Below are positions 16,970 to 26,215 of a DNA stretch of 55,515 nt, piece by piece. The notes beneath the pieces are model-generated. The model was not told the DNA's origin. It did no database searches and saw nothing but the letters and a program-made list of their open reading frames with translations. Made by a program: the position numbers and the translations under genes. Each line of letters opens with the position of its first letter. Within the stretch, counting starts at the first letter, position 1. Location of the stretch: assembly GCA_910580195.1 (NCBI GenBank), contig CAJTWA010000030.1:1-55515 (forward strand), given 5' to 3'. This DNA is from an uncultured Lachnospiraceae bacterium. Its GTDB lineage: Bacteria; Bacillota; Clostridia; Lachnospirales; Lachnospiraceae.

Positions 16970-18160
16970 TTATTGTAATTGCCCAAGGATTGACGTCCCG
17001 ATTGTGCCCTCCGGCATCCCAAGACCGAAATTATCCGCTATGGTTGCGCCCACCAATGCAAAGTTTGGAGAATCATCAAGCCTCCCAAAGCCTTCCATGG
17101 AAGGGGAATATGCAAGGAACGGGACCCGCTCCCTTGTATGGTCCGTCCCGGTATGGGTTGGGTCGTTCCCATGGTCTGCCGTAATCATCAGCAAATCATC
17201 TTCCCTAAGGAGCCCCAGCAGCTCTCCCAGCTTTACATCGAATTTTTCCAGCTCTTTTGCATAGCCTTTTACGTCCCGGCGGTGCCCCCACAGGGCGTCG
17301 AAATCTACAAGGTTCACAAAGCACAGCCCTTCAAATTCCCGCTTTGCAATTTCAATGGCCTGCTCCATCCCATGTACGGAGCTTTTGGATTTGTTGGATT
17401 CCGTAAGCCCTTCCCCGTCGAAAATATCAAAAATCTTGCCTACCGATATGACGTCAAGCCCTGCATCCTTCAGCACGTTGAGCACCGTCCTGCCATAAGG
17501 CTTTAAAGCATAGTCATGGCGGTTGCTGGTCCTTTTGAACTCGCCTTTTTTCTTTCCCACATAGGGCCTTGCAATGACGCGGCCAACCTTCCATTCATCC
17601 TTCATGGTAATTTCACGGGCAATCTCGCAGCAGCGGTACAGCTCTTCCAGCCCAAAGGTTTCTTCGTTCCCGCAAATCTGGAGGACGGAATCTGCAGAGG
17701 TATATACAATCATGTGCCCCGTGGCAATCTCTTCCTCCGCCAGCTCCTCCAAAATCTCCGTCCCGCTGGCGCTCTTATTCCCAATAATGGTGCGGCCGGT
17801 CCTTTTTGACAATTCCTCCAAAAGCTCTTTTGGGAACCCGGTTTCTGTAAATGTCTGGAATGGCTTTGTGATATACAGCCCCATCATTTCCCAATGGCCG
17901 GTCATCGTGTCCTTCCCGGTGCTGGCCTCATTCAGATATGTATAGTACCCCATCGGGCGTTCCGCCGCCCCTACCTGCTTCAAGGGATGGAGGTTCGCCA
18001 TGCCAAGTTTTTGCAGGTTCGGGATTTGGAACCCATCCACGCTCTGGGAAATATGGCCAAGGGTATCCGTCCCTGCGTCCCCATAATCTGCCGCATCGGG
18101 CAATGCCCCTGCCCCAAGGGAGTCCACAACCACCGTAAAGATACGTTTATATCTTTTCAT
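16970..18160 (-). CDS. deoB: Phosphopentomutase
   Basis: A 396-residue alkaline-phosphatase-superfamily enzyme that interconverts (deoxy)ribose 1- and 5-phosphates. Metal-site motifs are VVDSLGAGALPDA at the N-terminus and MITADHGNDPTHTGTDHTRE near residues 320-340; GIGTDTL-like text appears as DAGTDTLGHIS. The start at 18160 (MKRYKRIF) matches homologs and has GGAAGG upstream; an in-frame ATG 21 nt earlier is less likely. Confidence 0.96.
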   Translation of the reverse strand: MKRYKRIFTVVVDSLGAGALPDAADYGDAGTDTLGHISQSVDGFQIPNLQKLGMANLHPLKQVGAAERPMGYYTYLNEASTGKDTMTGHWEMMGLYITKPFQTFTETGFPKELLEELSKRTGRTIIGNKSASGTEILEELAEEEIATGHMIVYTSADSVLQICGNEETFGLEELYRCCEIAREITMKDEWKVGRVIARPYVGKKKGEFKRTSNRHDYALKPYGRTVLNVLKDAGLDVISVGKIFDIFDGEGLTESNKSKSSVHGMEQAIEIAKREFEGLCFVNLVDFDALWGHRRDVKGYAKELEKFDVKLGELLGLLREDDLLMITADHGNDPTHTGTDHTRERVPFLAYSPSMEGFGRLDDSPNFALVGATIADNFGLGMPEGTIGTSILGQLQ

Positions 18161-18185
18161 TTTTTCATCCTTCCTTTCCATTTTA

Positions 18186-18893
18186 TTATTCCTCCTGCTT
18201 TAAGCGCAGGTACTGTTCCTTTGAAAGCGTGACTTTCCCATTTTCATTGGAAATGAGATTTTCTTTTTCCAAGGCTGCAATGCTCCTTTGGACGCTCCTG
18301 ACATTGAACCCGATACGGTCGGCCAATTCTGCCTGCGTTTTGGGAATCTTGCATTTCCCCCTGCTGTCCTTATTCCCGTTCTCGTATGCTTTTGCCAGAT
18401 AGTGCACCAGCCTTTCCTTGCAGTTCATGAAAATATACTCCCGGTCAGAAATCCGCTCAGAAATAAGCATGGACATCATATTTTTCATCCTGAGGAACAA
18501 GGCATTTTCATCATGCTGCACCCAGCGCATATAGCTTTTTGCCGACACCTTTAAAAGCCCGCATTTCTTTGCCGCACAGATGGATACGCAATATTCCGGG
18601 AAATCCCCAAATGCTTCAAAATCCCCAACAATATACATTTTTGTAAAATCCATAAAGTAATAGGCGCGCCCCATTTTCTGGTAGTCCACCCCTGCAATCT
18701 GCCCCGACAGGATAATGTATACCGTATCGCTGGGCTCGCCTGCACAAAGGATATACTGGCCCCTTTCCACTTCTGCGTATGTCAATTCCGCCACAACCGC
18801 ATCCGGGACAAACGCAAACAGCCCTTCGAAATATTCACGCCTGTCGTGTTCCGTTCCTGCTATGAATTCTAATAACTGCTGTTTTGATTTCAT
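18186..18893 (-). CDS. Crp/Fnr-family transcriptional regulator
   Basis: A 235-residue regulator with an N-terminal cyclic-nucleotide-binding-like barrel (AGEPSDTVYIILSGQI) and a C-terminal Crp helix-turn-helix (TQAELADRIGFNVRSVQRSIAALEKENLI). No FNR-type cysteine cluster is present and key cAMP contacts are not evident, so the effector is unknown. It lies within the punA-deoC operon and most likely regulates it: a GAC-N4-GTC palindrome sits at -41.5 of the punA promoter. The start at 18893 has AGGAAAT upstream; longer starts run into the preceding pseudogene. Confidence 0.88.
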   Translation of the reverse strand: MKSKQQLLEFIAGTEHDRREYFEGLFAFVPDAVVAELTYAEVERGQYILCAGEPSDTVYIILSGQIAGVDYQKMGRAYYFMDFTKMYIVGDFEAFGDFPEYCVSICAAKKCGLLKVSAKSYMRWVQHDENALFLRMKNMMSMLISERISDREYIFMNCKERLVHYLAKAYENGNKDSRGKCKIPKTQAELADRIGFNVRSVQRSIAALEKENLISNENGKVTLSKEQYLRLKQEE

Positions 18894-18894
18894 T

Positions 18895-19721
18895 TTATTT
18901 CCTGAAAATTTCCTTTCCGCCGATAAATTTGGCAACGGTATTCTGGTCCCCTGCAAGGTAAATGGCCCGTTCCAAGCGTTCCTTCACCGTCAATTCCTGC
19001 GGATGCCTGATGGCCGAATCATCCAGCACGACTGCATCAAATTCATACCCTTCTTCAAAGCTCCCTACTTTCCCGAAAAATTCCCCGCCGCCTTTTGTAG
19101 CCAGATAAAATGCTTCCTCGGCCGTCAGGGGGGCAACAGACTGGTCCAGCAGCCGCCACCGGAGCTTGAAGCATTGGACGGCCATAGCCATGGCCCGGAA
19201 CACCGACAGGGAAGACCCTGCCGCAAGGTCCGTCCCTAGCCCAACCTTCATGCCTTTGGCAAGGTAGGTTTTCACCGGCGCAACCCTGGAGGACAGGTTC
19301 GCATTTCCATCAGCAGGAGCGTTGCCTGCGCATGGACGGTGCCGAAAATACACGCCCTTGTGGTGGCGCTGTTTTGGAGGTCTTGTGCAAAAATGCTGTA
19401 TGCCTTCTGCGCATATTCCAAATCTGCATATTTTGCCTCTTCCGGGAAGGTATGGGTATCCAGCCAGCCAATCAGCTCCAAATCCATCCCTAGGCCGCGG
19501 AATGGGTATTGGGGCGCATGCACATGCAAATCCACCAGCCCCGGCAGGACCATGTGCCCCTCATAATTATAACATGGGAAAGACTCATATTCCTGCGGCA
19601 GGGCATCATAGGCGCCAGCGCAGCGGCCGTCCCGGCAGACCACATACCCGTTTTCCACCGTGCAAAGTTCCGTACTGGCCTTGCTATAGCAGATATCTCC
19701 TTTTATTACATAATTTTTCAT
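18895..19721 (-). pseudogene. guaD: Guanine deaminase, internally deleted and frameshifted
   Basis: The N-terminal part (19721 to about 19300) reads MKNYVIKGDI...LVDLHVHAPQYPFRGLGMDLEL...ATTRACIFGTVH, the start of a guanine deaminase. The C-terminal part (about 19310 to 18895, another frame) resumes at NANLSSRVAPVKTYLAKG and continues GLGTDLAAGSSLSVFRAMAMA to the normal end. About 140-150 residues between them are missing, including the family's middle zinc histidines and substrate-binding region, and the join shifts the frame. The protein cannot fold as an active deaminase. Such enzymes convert guanine to xanthine, which fits this purine-salvage operon. Confidence 0.85.
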
Positions 19722-19734
19722 CCCAGCTTCCCTT

Positions 19735-20550
19735 TTACATGCGCACCACAAGTTCCGCCACAAGCTCTTTGAAGGACTTGGCTACACGGTCAGCCGTTTC
19801 CTGCACTTCCTTATGGTTCAGCTCCTGTTTGGACAAACCGGCTGCTAAGTTGGTAATGCATGAAATCCCGCAGACTTCCATCCCCATGTGCCGGGCTGCC
19901 ATGGCTTCGCACGCCGTGCTCATGCCTACCGCATCGCCGCCCCAGCTCCTTGCCAGCCTGACTTCGGCAGGGGTTTCATAATTCGGCCCGGTAAACTGCA
20001 CATAGACCCCTTCTTTGAGGCTGATCCCGCACTTAGCTGCACATTCCCGGATGACTTCCTGCAGGCGCAGGCTGTACACTTCGCTCATGTCCGGGAACCT
20101 GGTCCCCAGCTCTTCGATGTTGGGCCCAATCAGCGGGCTTGGGACCCCAGTTGTGATATGGTCCGTAATCATCATGAAATCCCCGGGCTGGTAAGTTTCG
20201 TTCACGCCCCCGGCTGCATTTGTCAAGAGGATTTTCTTTGCCCCAAGCATCCCCATCAGGCGGGTGGGGAGGACTACATCCTGCATCTGGTAGCCTTCGT
20301 AATAATGTACCCGGCCCTGCATCACGACTACAGGGGTTTTCCCTACATACCCAAAGACGAACCGCCCTTTGTGCCCTTTGACGGTGGACACTGGGAAACC
20401 TTCAATCTGGGTATATTCGATGGTGTCTGCAATCTCAATCCCATCTGCAAAATCACCCAGCCCTGACCCTAAGATTAAGGCAACTTCTGGCTGAAAACTA
20501 ACTTTTTCCCTTACGCTTGCGACACATGATTTTAATTTCTGATACATCAT
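19735..20550 (-). CDS. punA: Purine nucleoside phosphorylase
   Basis: A 271-residue trimeric-type (PNP/MTAP family) phosphorylase that splits purine (deoxy)nucleosides to base and pentose 1-phosphate. Motifs: phosphate-binding LILGSGLG, the GRVHYYEGY signature, LTNAAGGVN and VQFTGPNYETPAEVR. First gene of the salvage operon, which continues with the guanine deaminase remnant, regulator, deoB, nupC and deoC. GGGAG lies a few nt before the ATG. Confidence 0.95.
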   Translation of the reverse strand: MMYQKLKSCVASVREKVSFQPEVALILGSGLGDFADGIEIADTIEYTQIEGFPVSTVKGHKGRFVFGYVGKTPVVVMQGRVHYYEGYQMQDVVLPTRLMGMLGAKKILLTNAAGGVNETYQPGDFMMITDHITTGVPSPLIGPNIEELGTRFPDMSEVYSLRLQEVIRECAAKCGISLKEGVYVQFTGPNYETPAEVRLARSWGGDAVGMSTACEAMAARHMGMEVCGISCITNLAAGLSKQELNHKEVQETADRVAKSFKELVAELVVRM

Positions 20551-20593
20551 TTCATCTCCCTTTCTTTTTGTACAATGGATAAGAACTATGTTG

Positions 20594-20642
20594 TAAGTAA
20601 ATTATACATATTTTTGCCCAGTTACAAAACGACACTTGTCAT
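20594..20642 (-). promoter_or_regulatory. punA operon promoter with Crp/Fnr-type operator
   Basis: Minus strand: perfect -10 TATAAT at 20601-20606 with no good -35. The palindrome GACACTTGTC (20631-20640) has its centre at 20635.5. With transcription starting 7 nt past the -10, at 20594, this centre is at -41.5, the class II position of Crp/Fnr activators. The form GAC-N4-GTC fits the 5-N4-5 geometry of FNR/FixK sites. Confidence 0.65.
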
Positions 20643-20711
20643 GATTGGTGGTTTTTTCAATATTTAGTCTATTTGCACAATTCATTATGTGCATTTTTAA
20701 CTATATTCCAC

Positions 20712-20760
20712 AAAAAAGGATGGCGTGCTGCCCACAAAGGCACAGCGCACCATCCTTTTA
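20712..20760. terminator. Terminator of the uronate operon
   Basis: Strong hairpin: 20714-20730 (AAAAGGATGGCGTGCTG) pairs with 20743-20759 with one mismatch. On the minus strand CCTTTTTT follows, so it terminates the operon that ends at 20841. A-rich flanks make it potentially bidirectional. Confidence 0.85.
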
Positions 20761-20840
20761 CTTATTTTCTACTGTGTAAATACTGGAGCGGGAAACTAAT
20801 ATGCGGCATACCCACTTCGCTGCTTATCTTCCGGTATTCC

Positions 20841-21683
20841 CTACACCCCAGAATAAGCGGCAAACCCCGCATCAATGGGCAGCACCACCCCCGTGATGGC
20901 GCTTGCGGCCTTCTCGTCGCACAGGAAGAACACCCCGCCGAGCAGTTCTTCCCCGTCCACGAACCGCCCCATAGGCGTCCCGCTTAGAATCTTATGGGAC
21001 CGGGCTGTGGGCGTGCCGTCCTCTTGGAAGAGCAGCTTCCGGTTCTGGTTGGACACGAGGAACCCCGGGGCAATAGCATTGCAGCGGATGCCCGTCCCTG
21101 CAAAATGGGTTGCCAGCCACTGGGTAAAGTTGGAAACCCCCGCCTTTGCTGCGGAATACGCCGGGATTTTTGTCAGGGGCGTGTAGGCGTTCATGGAGGA
21201 AATATTTAAGATGCACCCGGCTTTCCTCTCCGCCATTTCCTTTGCAAAAATCTGGGTGGGGATTAATGTCCCCTGAAAATTCAGCTTGAACACAAAATCC
21301 ACCCCGTCCGGCTCCAAGTCAAAGAAGGTTTTCTGGCCTTCTGCTGCTTCGTGCTGGTATTCATTGTCCGTCGTGGCCTTGGGGTTATTGCCCCCTGCCC
21401 CGTTAATCAGGATGTCGCAGGGGCCTAAGTCCTGTAACACCTGCCCATGGACGCTTTTTAACATTTCAGCGTCCAGCACATTGGCCTTATAGCCTTCGCA
21501 GCAATAACCTTCTGCCCTGCACTCCTCTGCCAGCTTCTTCACGGCTTCTTCATTCAGGTCCAAGGCCGCCACCTTTGCCCCCGCCTGTGCGAACGCCCGC
21601 GCCATTGTCCCGCAGAGCACGCCGCCTGCGCCTGTCACTACTACTACCTTCCCTGTAAAATCAATCTTCAATGGTAAATCCAT
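20841..21683 (-). CDS. SDR-family D-mannonate oxidoreductase (fructuronate reductase)
   Basis: A 280-residue short-chain dehydrogenase with the Rossmann motif VVVVTGAGGVLCGTMA, the NGAGG strand, the catalytic Ser in ISSMNAYTP and YSAAKAG (Tyr-x3-Lys). The long family relative is the SDR UxuB found in Bacillus-type uronate operons rather than the E. coli UxuB fold. Placed after uxaC and before a terminator, it most likely reduces fructuronate to mannonate. Assignment rests partly on context. Confidence 0.85.
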   Translation of the reverse strand: MDLPLKIDFTGKVVVVTGAGGVLCGTMARAFAQAGAKVAALDLNEEAVKKLAEECRAEGYCCEGYKANVLDAEMLKSVHGQVLQDLGPCDILINGAGGNNPKATTDNEYQHEAAEGQKTFFDLEPDGVDFVFKLNFQGTLIPTQIFAKEMAERKAGCILNISSMNAYTPLTKIPAYSAAKAGVSNFTQWLATHFAGTGIRCNAIAPGFLVSNQNRKLLFQEDGTPTARSHKILSGTPMGRFVDGEELLGGVFFLCDEKAASAITGVVLPIDAGFAAYSGV

Positions 21684-21783
21684 AATTCCTCTCCTTCCTG
21701 GATTTTAACATCCATGCTGCAATTATATTTCCAACTATTCCCCTTACTGCATCTTCCATATCCCCGTAACCGCACCTTCTGCC

Positions 21784-23184
21784 TTACACGCCAAACCCAA
21801 AAAATTCATTTGTATTGTGGAAACAGATGTCCTCCACCAGCTTCGCAAGCTGCTTCTTGTCATTGGGATACTGCCCGCTTTCCACCCATTCCCCGATTAA
21901 TTCGCAGAGGATCCGGCGGAAATATTCATGCCTTGTGTAGCTTAAGAAGGAACGGGAATCGGTGAGCATCCCCACAAAGCACCCCAGCATCCCATTATTT
22001 GCCAATTCCGTAAGCTGCGCCCGCATCCCTGTGCGGTTGTCATTGAACCACCAGCCGCTGCCCTGCTGCACCCGGCCAACCATGCCGCCCCCTTGGAAAC
22101 ACCCGGCAATGGAAACCAGCGCCGTATTGTCGCAGGGGTTTAAAGAATAGAGGATGACCTTGGGCAAGCCTTGGTTTTCTGCAAATGCATTGAGCAACGG
22201 GGCCACATGCTCTGCCCCGGACTGGGGATTTACCGCATCGTACCCGGTATCTGGCCCTAGCTTTGCAAACTGGGGCTTGTTATTGTCCCGGAGGCACCCG
22301 AAATGGATCTGCATCACCCAGTTTTTCTCCGCATACTTCTTGGCGCATGCAACTGTCACCATGGTCTTGTAGGCGTCGGCTTCATCCCGTGCAGGGCGGT
22401 TCCCTTCCATCGCTTTTTGGAAGGCCTTGTCTGCTGCTGCCTTGTCCGGTTCTGCATACATGCAGTAATCCAGCCCGTGGTCGGCGCAAAGGCATCCATG
22501 GGAAGCAAAATAGTCAACCCGCTGGCACAATGCTGCGATTACATCCTCCGTGGAGCAGATTTCTTTGCCTGCCACCCCTGAAAGCCTGCAGATATAATCT
22601 GCAAACCCTTCTTTTTCAATATTTACCGCCTTATCCGGGCGGAAAGCCGGGAGGACTTTGATTTCCATTGTGGGGTCCGCAGCAATCTTTTCATGCCACA
22701 CAAGGCTGTCGCAGGGGTCGTCCGTGGTGCAGGCGGCCTTCACATGGAATTTGCGCATCAACTCCCTTGCGGAGTACTGGGCAAGCGCCTCGTTGCACTT
22801 TTCATATACTTCATCCGCATTTTCCGGGGTTAAAGGCTCCTCAATGCCAAATACCCGTTTTAGCTCCAAATGGCTCCAATGGTACATGGGGTTGCCAATA
22901 AGCCTCGGCAGGACAGCGGCGAAAGCCCGGAATTTCTCCCGTGGGTCCCCGTCCCCGGTAATCAGCTCTTCCGGGATGCCCCCAAACCGCATCTGCCTCC
23001 ATTTGTAGTGGTCCCCGCCCAGCCATACCTCGGAAATGTTGCTGAATTTCCGGTCTTCGGCAATTTCCTGCGGGTTGATGTGGCAGTGGTAATCTATGAT
23101 TGGCATTTCTTCTGCAACTTCATGGTAGAGCCATTTGGCCGTAAGCGTCGGTAATAAAAAATTTTGGTCCATAAATTTTTCCAT
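21784..23184 (-). CDS. uxaC: Glucuronate isomerase
   Basis: A 466-residue enzyme of the amidohydrolase-fold uronate isomerase family. Features: PIIDYHCHINPQEIAED near the N-terminus, CTTDDPCDSL, and the C-terminal FVGMLTDSRSFLSYTRHEYFRRILC. It converts glucuronate to fructuronate (and galacturonate to tagaturonate). The start at 23184 (MEKFMDQNFL) follows an ACAGGAAA site; an in-frame ATG 24 nt earlier is less likely. Confidence 0.96.
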   Translation of the reverse strand: MEKFMDQNFLLPTLTAKWLYHEVAEEMPIIDYHCHINPQEIAEDRKFSNISEVWLGGDHYKWRQMRFGGIPEELITGDGDPREKFRAFAAVLPRLIGNPMYHWSHLELKRVFGIEEPLTPENADEVYEKCNEALAQYSARELMRKFHVKAACTTDDPCDSLVWHEKIAADPTMEIKVLPAFRPDKAVNIEKEGFADYICRLSGVAGKEICSTEDVIAALCQRVDYFASHGCLCADHGLDYCMYAEPDKAAADKAFQKAMEGNRPARDEADAYKTMVTVACAKKYAEKNWVMQIHFGCLRDNNKPQFAKLGPDTGYDAVNPQSGAEHVAPLLNAFAENQGLPKVILYSLNPCDNTALVSIAGCFQGGGMVGRVQQGSGWWFNDNRTGMRAQLTELANNGMLGCFVGMLTDSRSFLSYTRHEYFRRILCELIGEWVESGQYPNDKKQLAKLVEDICFHNTNEFFGFGV

Positions 23185-23308
23185 TTTCCTGTTCCACCTT
23201 CCTTTCATTTACTTTTTCATACTTTTGCATCGTAACTTCCTATCTGCCCATTCCAGACAGAGAAACCATTACTTCCATTGGATGAGGCAAAGCTGTAACC
23301 AGAGAAAT

Positions 23309-24385
23309 TTATTCCCCTACTTTTCCCTCCGTTTTTTCCAGCATGTCCCAGCAGCCCCACAGGTACATAATGCCCAGCGCCCGGTCGTAGAGCCCATAGC
23401 CCGGCCTGCACTCCTCGCCCCAGATATGGCGCCCATGGTCCGGGCGGACATACCCGGTATAGCCGCAGTCGTGGTAGGCTTTCATGATATCCAAAATCCC
23501 GGTATCCCCGTCGCAGTCCCGGTGGGACGCCTCGGTAAAGTCCCCGTTGGGGTAATGGCGGACGTTGCGGATATGGGCAAATGCAATCCTGCCGCAATAA
23601 GTGCGAACGATATCTGCCACGTTGTTCTGCTGGTTCGCCCCCAGGGAGCCGGAGCACAGGCACAGGCAGTTGTATTCGTCATCCACCATATGGAGGAACC
23701 GCCCAATGGATTCTTTGTCGCACAGAAGGCGCGGAATCCCGAAAATGTCCCATGGCGGGTCGTCCTGATGGATGGCCATTTTAATCCCGGTTTCATGGCA
23801 GGTGGGCATAATGGCCTCAAGGAAATATTTCAGGTTTTCCCATAGTTTTTCCTTTGTCACCGGGCGGTAAGCCTCAAAAAGCTCGTCCAGCTTCGCCATA
23901 CGCTCCGGTTCCCAGCCGGGGAAGGTCATCCCGTGCAGGTTATTTAAAATGTAGTCTGCCATCTCCTTGTAATCGTCCTGAATCTTGTTTTTTTCATAAA
24001 ATAAGGCGGTAGAGCCGTCCTCCAGCGGGTGGAACAAGTCCGTCCTTGTCCAGTCGAAAATAGGCATGAAATTATAAGTCACAACCTTTACGCCGAATTT
24101 TGCAAGGTTTTTCAAGGTCGTTTTGTAATTTTCAATATACTTATCCCGGGTGGGCAGGCCAATCTTGATGTCGTCGTGGACGTTGACGCTCTCCACTACC
24201 TCCATATGGAACCCTGCCCCCTCAATCTGGCGCCTTGCTTCTTCAATTTCCTCCACTTCCCACACTTCCCCGGCCTGCTTATCATGCAGCGCCCATACAA
24301 GCCCGGTGACGCCCGGAATCTGCTTAATCATTTCCGGGGTAATGCTGTCGTTCCCTTCGCCGTACCAACGAAATGTCATCTGCAT
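23309..24385 (-). CDS. uxuA: Mannonate dehydratase
   Basis: A 358-residue enzyme starting MQMTFRWYGEGNDSITPEMIKQIPG, the classic UxuA start. It dehydrates mannonate to 2-keto-3-deoxygluconate. The TIM-barrel metal ligand region is visible in MAIHQDDPPWDIFGIPR and GRIAFAHIRN. AAAGGAGG precedes the start. KDG kinase and aldolase, needed to finish the pathway, are not in the window. Confidence 0.96.
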   Translation of the reverse strand: MQMTFRWYGEGNDSITPEMIKQIPGVTGLVWALHDKQAGEVWEVEEIEEARRQIEGAGFHMEVVESVNVHDDIKIGLPTRDKYIENYKTTLKNLAKFGVKVVTYNFMPIFDWTRTDLFHPLEDGSTALFYEKNKIQDDYKEMADYILNNLHGMTFPGWEPERMAKLDELFEAYRPVTKEKLWENLKYFLEAIMPTCHETGIKMAIHQDDPPWDIFGIPRLLCDKESIGRFLHMVDDEYNCLCLCSGSLGANQQNNVADIVRTYCGRIAFAHIRNVRHYPNGDFTEASHRDCDGDTGILDIMKAYHDCGYTGYVRPDHGRHIWGEECRPGYGLYDRALGIMYLWGCWDMLEKTEGKVGE

Positions 24386-24410
24386 AAAATTTTCCTCCTT
24401 TGAAAAAATG

Positions 24411-25712
24411 TTAAATCAGCCCTGCGGCCATCGGCAGCCCAGTGCTTAAGAACGGGACATAAGTCACCAGCAAAAGCCCTGCCAGGATGGCGGCATAATA
24501 CCACAGCATATATGGAATTGTTTTCTCCAATGTAGTATTCCCAACTTTAATCGCCACAAACAGCGTATTCCCCACCGGGGGCGTAATGTTCCCAATGCAC
24601 AGGTTGTACACAAGGATCAGCCCAAAATGTACCGGGTGCATCCCAAAGGTCTGGACGATGGGCAGAAACAGCGGCGTGAAAATCAGGATTGCCGGGGTTA
24701 CGTCCATAAATGTGCCTGCAACCAGCAGGATTACATTCATAATCAGCAAAATCAGCACATAATTATCGGTAAGCCCAAGCAGCGCCGCGGAAACTGCCTG
24801 CGGAATCTGCAAAAATGCCATGACCCAGCCCAGAATATTGGAAACGCCAATCAAAAATACCACCATGCCGCTCATTTTCGCGCTTTCCACCACGATGTTC
24901 CAGAAGGATTTCACCGTAATGTTCCGGTAAAAAATCCCCAGTACCAGCGCATATACCACCGCAACTGCGGAACCCTCCGTAGCGGTAAACACGCCGATGA
25001 CAATCCCGCCGATGACTATGACAATCAAAGACAGGGCGGGCAGCGCCTGTAAGGTAGCCGTCCCAAGGTGTTTCCAGTCGTACTTCCCTTCGGTGCCTTT
25101 GTAGCCTTTGCGTTTTGCAAGGATGACGCCTACCACGATACAGCACAGCGCCCAGAGCACCCCGGGGATATACCCGCCTAAAAACAGCGCGGCTACGGAA
25201 GTACCGCCGGATGCCAAGGAATACGTAATCAGCGCATTGGAAGGGGGGATTAAGAGGCCGGAAGGCGCCGACGCCCCATTTGTGGCAGCGCAGAGGGCGG
25301 TATCATAGCCCTGCTCTTCTTCCCCTTCTTTTACCATGCTCCCCACTGCGGCAGCCGCTGCGGAGGCAGAACCGGAAATCGCCCCAAACAAGGCGTTTGC
25401 CCCTGCGTTCGTCACAAGCAGCGCGCCCGGCAGCTTCCCTAGGATTGCCATGACAAAGTCAACCAGCCGCTTTGCAATGCCCCCTTGGTTCATCAAGTTC
25501 CCTGCCAAGATAAAAAACGGGATTGCCGTCAGGCTGAACTTGCTCATGCCCACAAAGGTCCTCTGGGCTGCCGTCACCACGGACACGTCCAAGGGCACGG
25601 TCTGCAAAATTGCCACAAGCGCGGAAATGCCGATGGAATATGCAATCGGGACCCCAAAGACCAGCAGCGCCAGCAAGACAATGAGAATTAGGAACAATGA
25701 TTGGATTGCCAT
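24411..25712 (-). CDS. TRAP transporter large permease (DctM)
   Basis: A 433-residue protein with about 12 hydrophobic segments, matching the DctM subunit that carries solute through the membrane with a sodium gradient. Typical stretches are FFILAGNLMNQGGIAKRL, ATNGASAPSGLLIPPSNALI and NLCIGNITPPVGNTLFV. Adjacent to the small subunit (1 nt apart) and to uronate genes, so glucuronate or a related acid is the likely cargo. Confidence 0.94.
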   Translation of the reverse strand: MAIQSLFLILIVLLALLVFGVPIAYSIGISALVAILQTVPLDVSVVTAAQRTFVGMSKFSLTAIPFFILAGNLMNQGGIAKRLVDFVMAILGKLPGALLVTNAGANALFGAISGSASAAAAAVGSMVKEGEEEQGYDTALCAATNGASAPSGLLIPPSNALITYSLASGGTSVAALFLGGYIPGVLWALCCIVVGVILAKRKGYKGTEGKYDWKHLGTATLQALPALSLIVIVIGGIVIGVFTATEGSAVAVVYALVLGIFYRNITVKSFWNIVVESAKMSGMVVFLIGVSNILGWVMAFLQIPQAVSAALLGLTDNYVLILLIMNVILLVAGTFMDVTPAILIFTPLFLPIVQTFGMHPVHFGLILVYNLCIGNITPPVGNTLFVAIKVGNTTLEKTIPYMLWYYAAILAGLLLVTYVPFLSTGLPMAAGLI

Positions 25713-26201
25713 TTATACCGCCTCCTTTTCTTCTTGGCTGCCCCGCAATATGTCCACCATATTCAGGACGGTATACACCATGTTCAGTACGCCGCACAAA
25801 GGCAGCACAATGTAAAAGATGCCGATGGGCACCCCCAGCGAGGACGTCATCTGCCCCATTGCCAAGGTAGTAATCTGCACCCCGCCGAACACAAGGATTA
25901 CGGCGGAAAACAGGAAGGCAATCAGCTCCCCAAGGCAGAGCAGCCCCTTCTGTGCGCCTGCCCCAAACCGTTCCACAACAATCGGGATGTTCATATGCCC
26001 CCGCTCGCAGGTAACGATAGACGCCCCCAGCAGGCTCATCCATGCAAACAGGTAGCCCACCAGCTCCTCCGACCATGTGGAAGGGTTCTTAAGGACATAC
26101 CTTGTAAAAACCTGCCAGCAGGTGAGGAGGACCATGGCAAGGAAGCTAATGCCCGCCAGCCCGTTTAAGATTTTCGTTATTCCATTGCGAAGTGCTTTCA
26201 T
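25713..26201 (-). CDS. TRAP transporter small permease (DctQ)
   Basis: A 162-residue protein with four membrane segments and the family motif VFTRYVLKNPSTWSEELVGYLFAWMSLLGAS. It pairs with the DctM subunit and should help dock the binding protein. It sits 14 nt after dctP and touches dctM. Confidence 0.92.
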   Translation of the reverse strand: MKALRNGITKILNGLAGISFLAMVLLTCWQVFTRYVLKNPSTWSEELVGYLFAWMSLLGASIVTCERGHMNIPIVVERFGAGAQKGLLCLGELIAFLFSAVILVFGGVQITTLAMGQMTSSLGVPIGIFYIVLPLCGVLNMVYTVLNMVDILRGSQEEKEAV

Positions 26202-26215
26202 CTTGCGATACCTCC

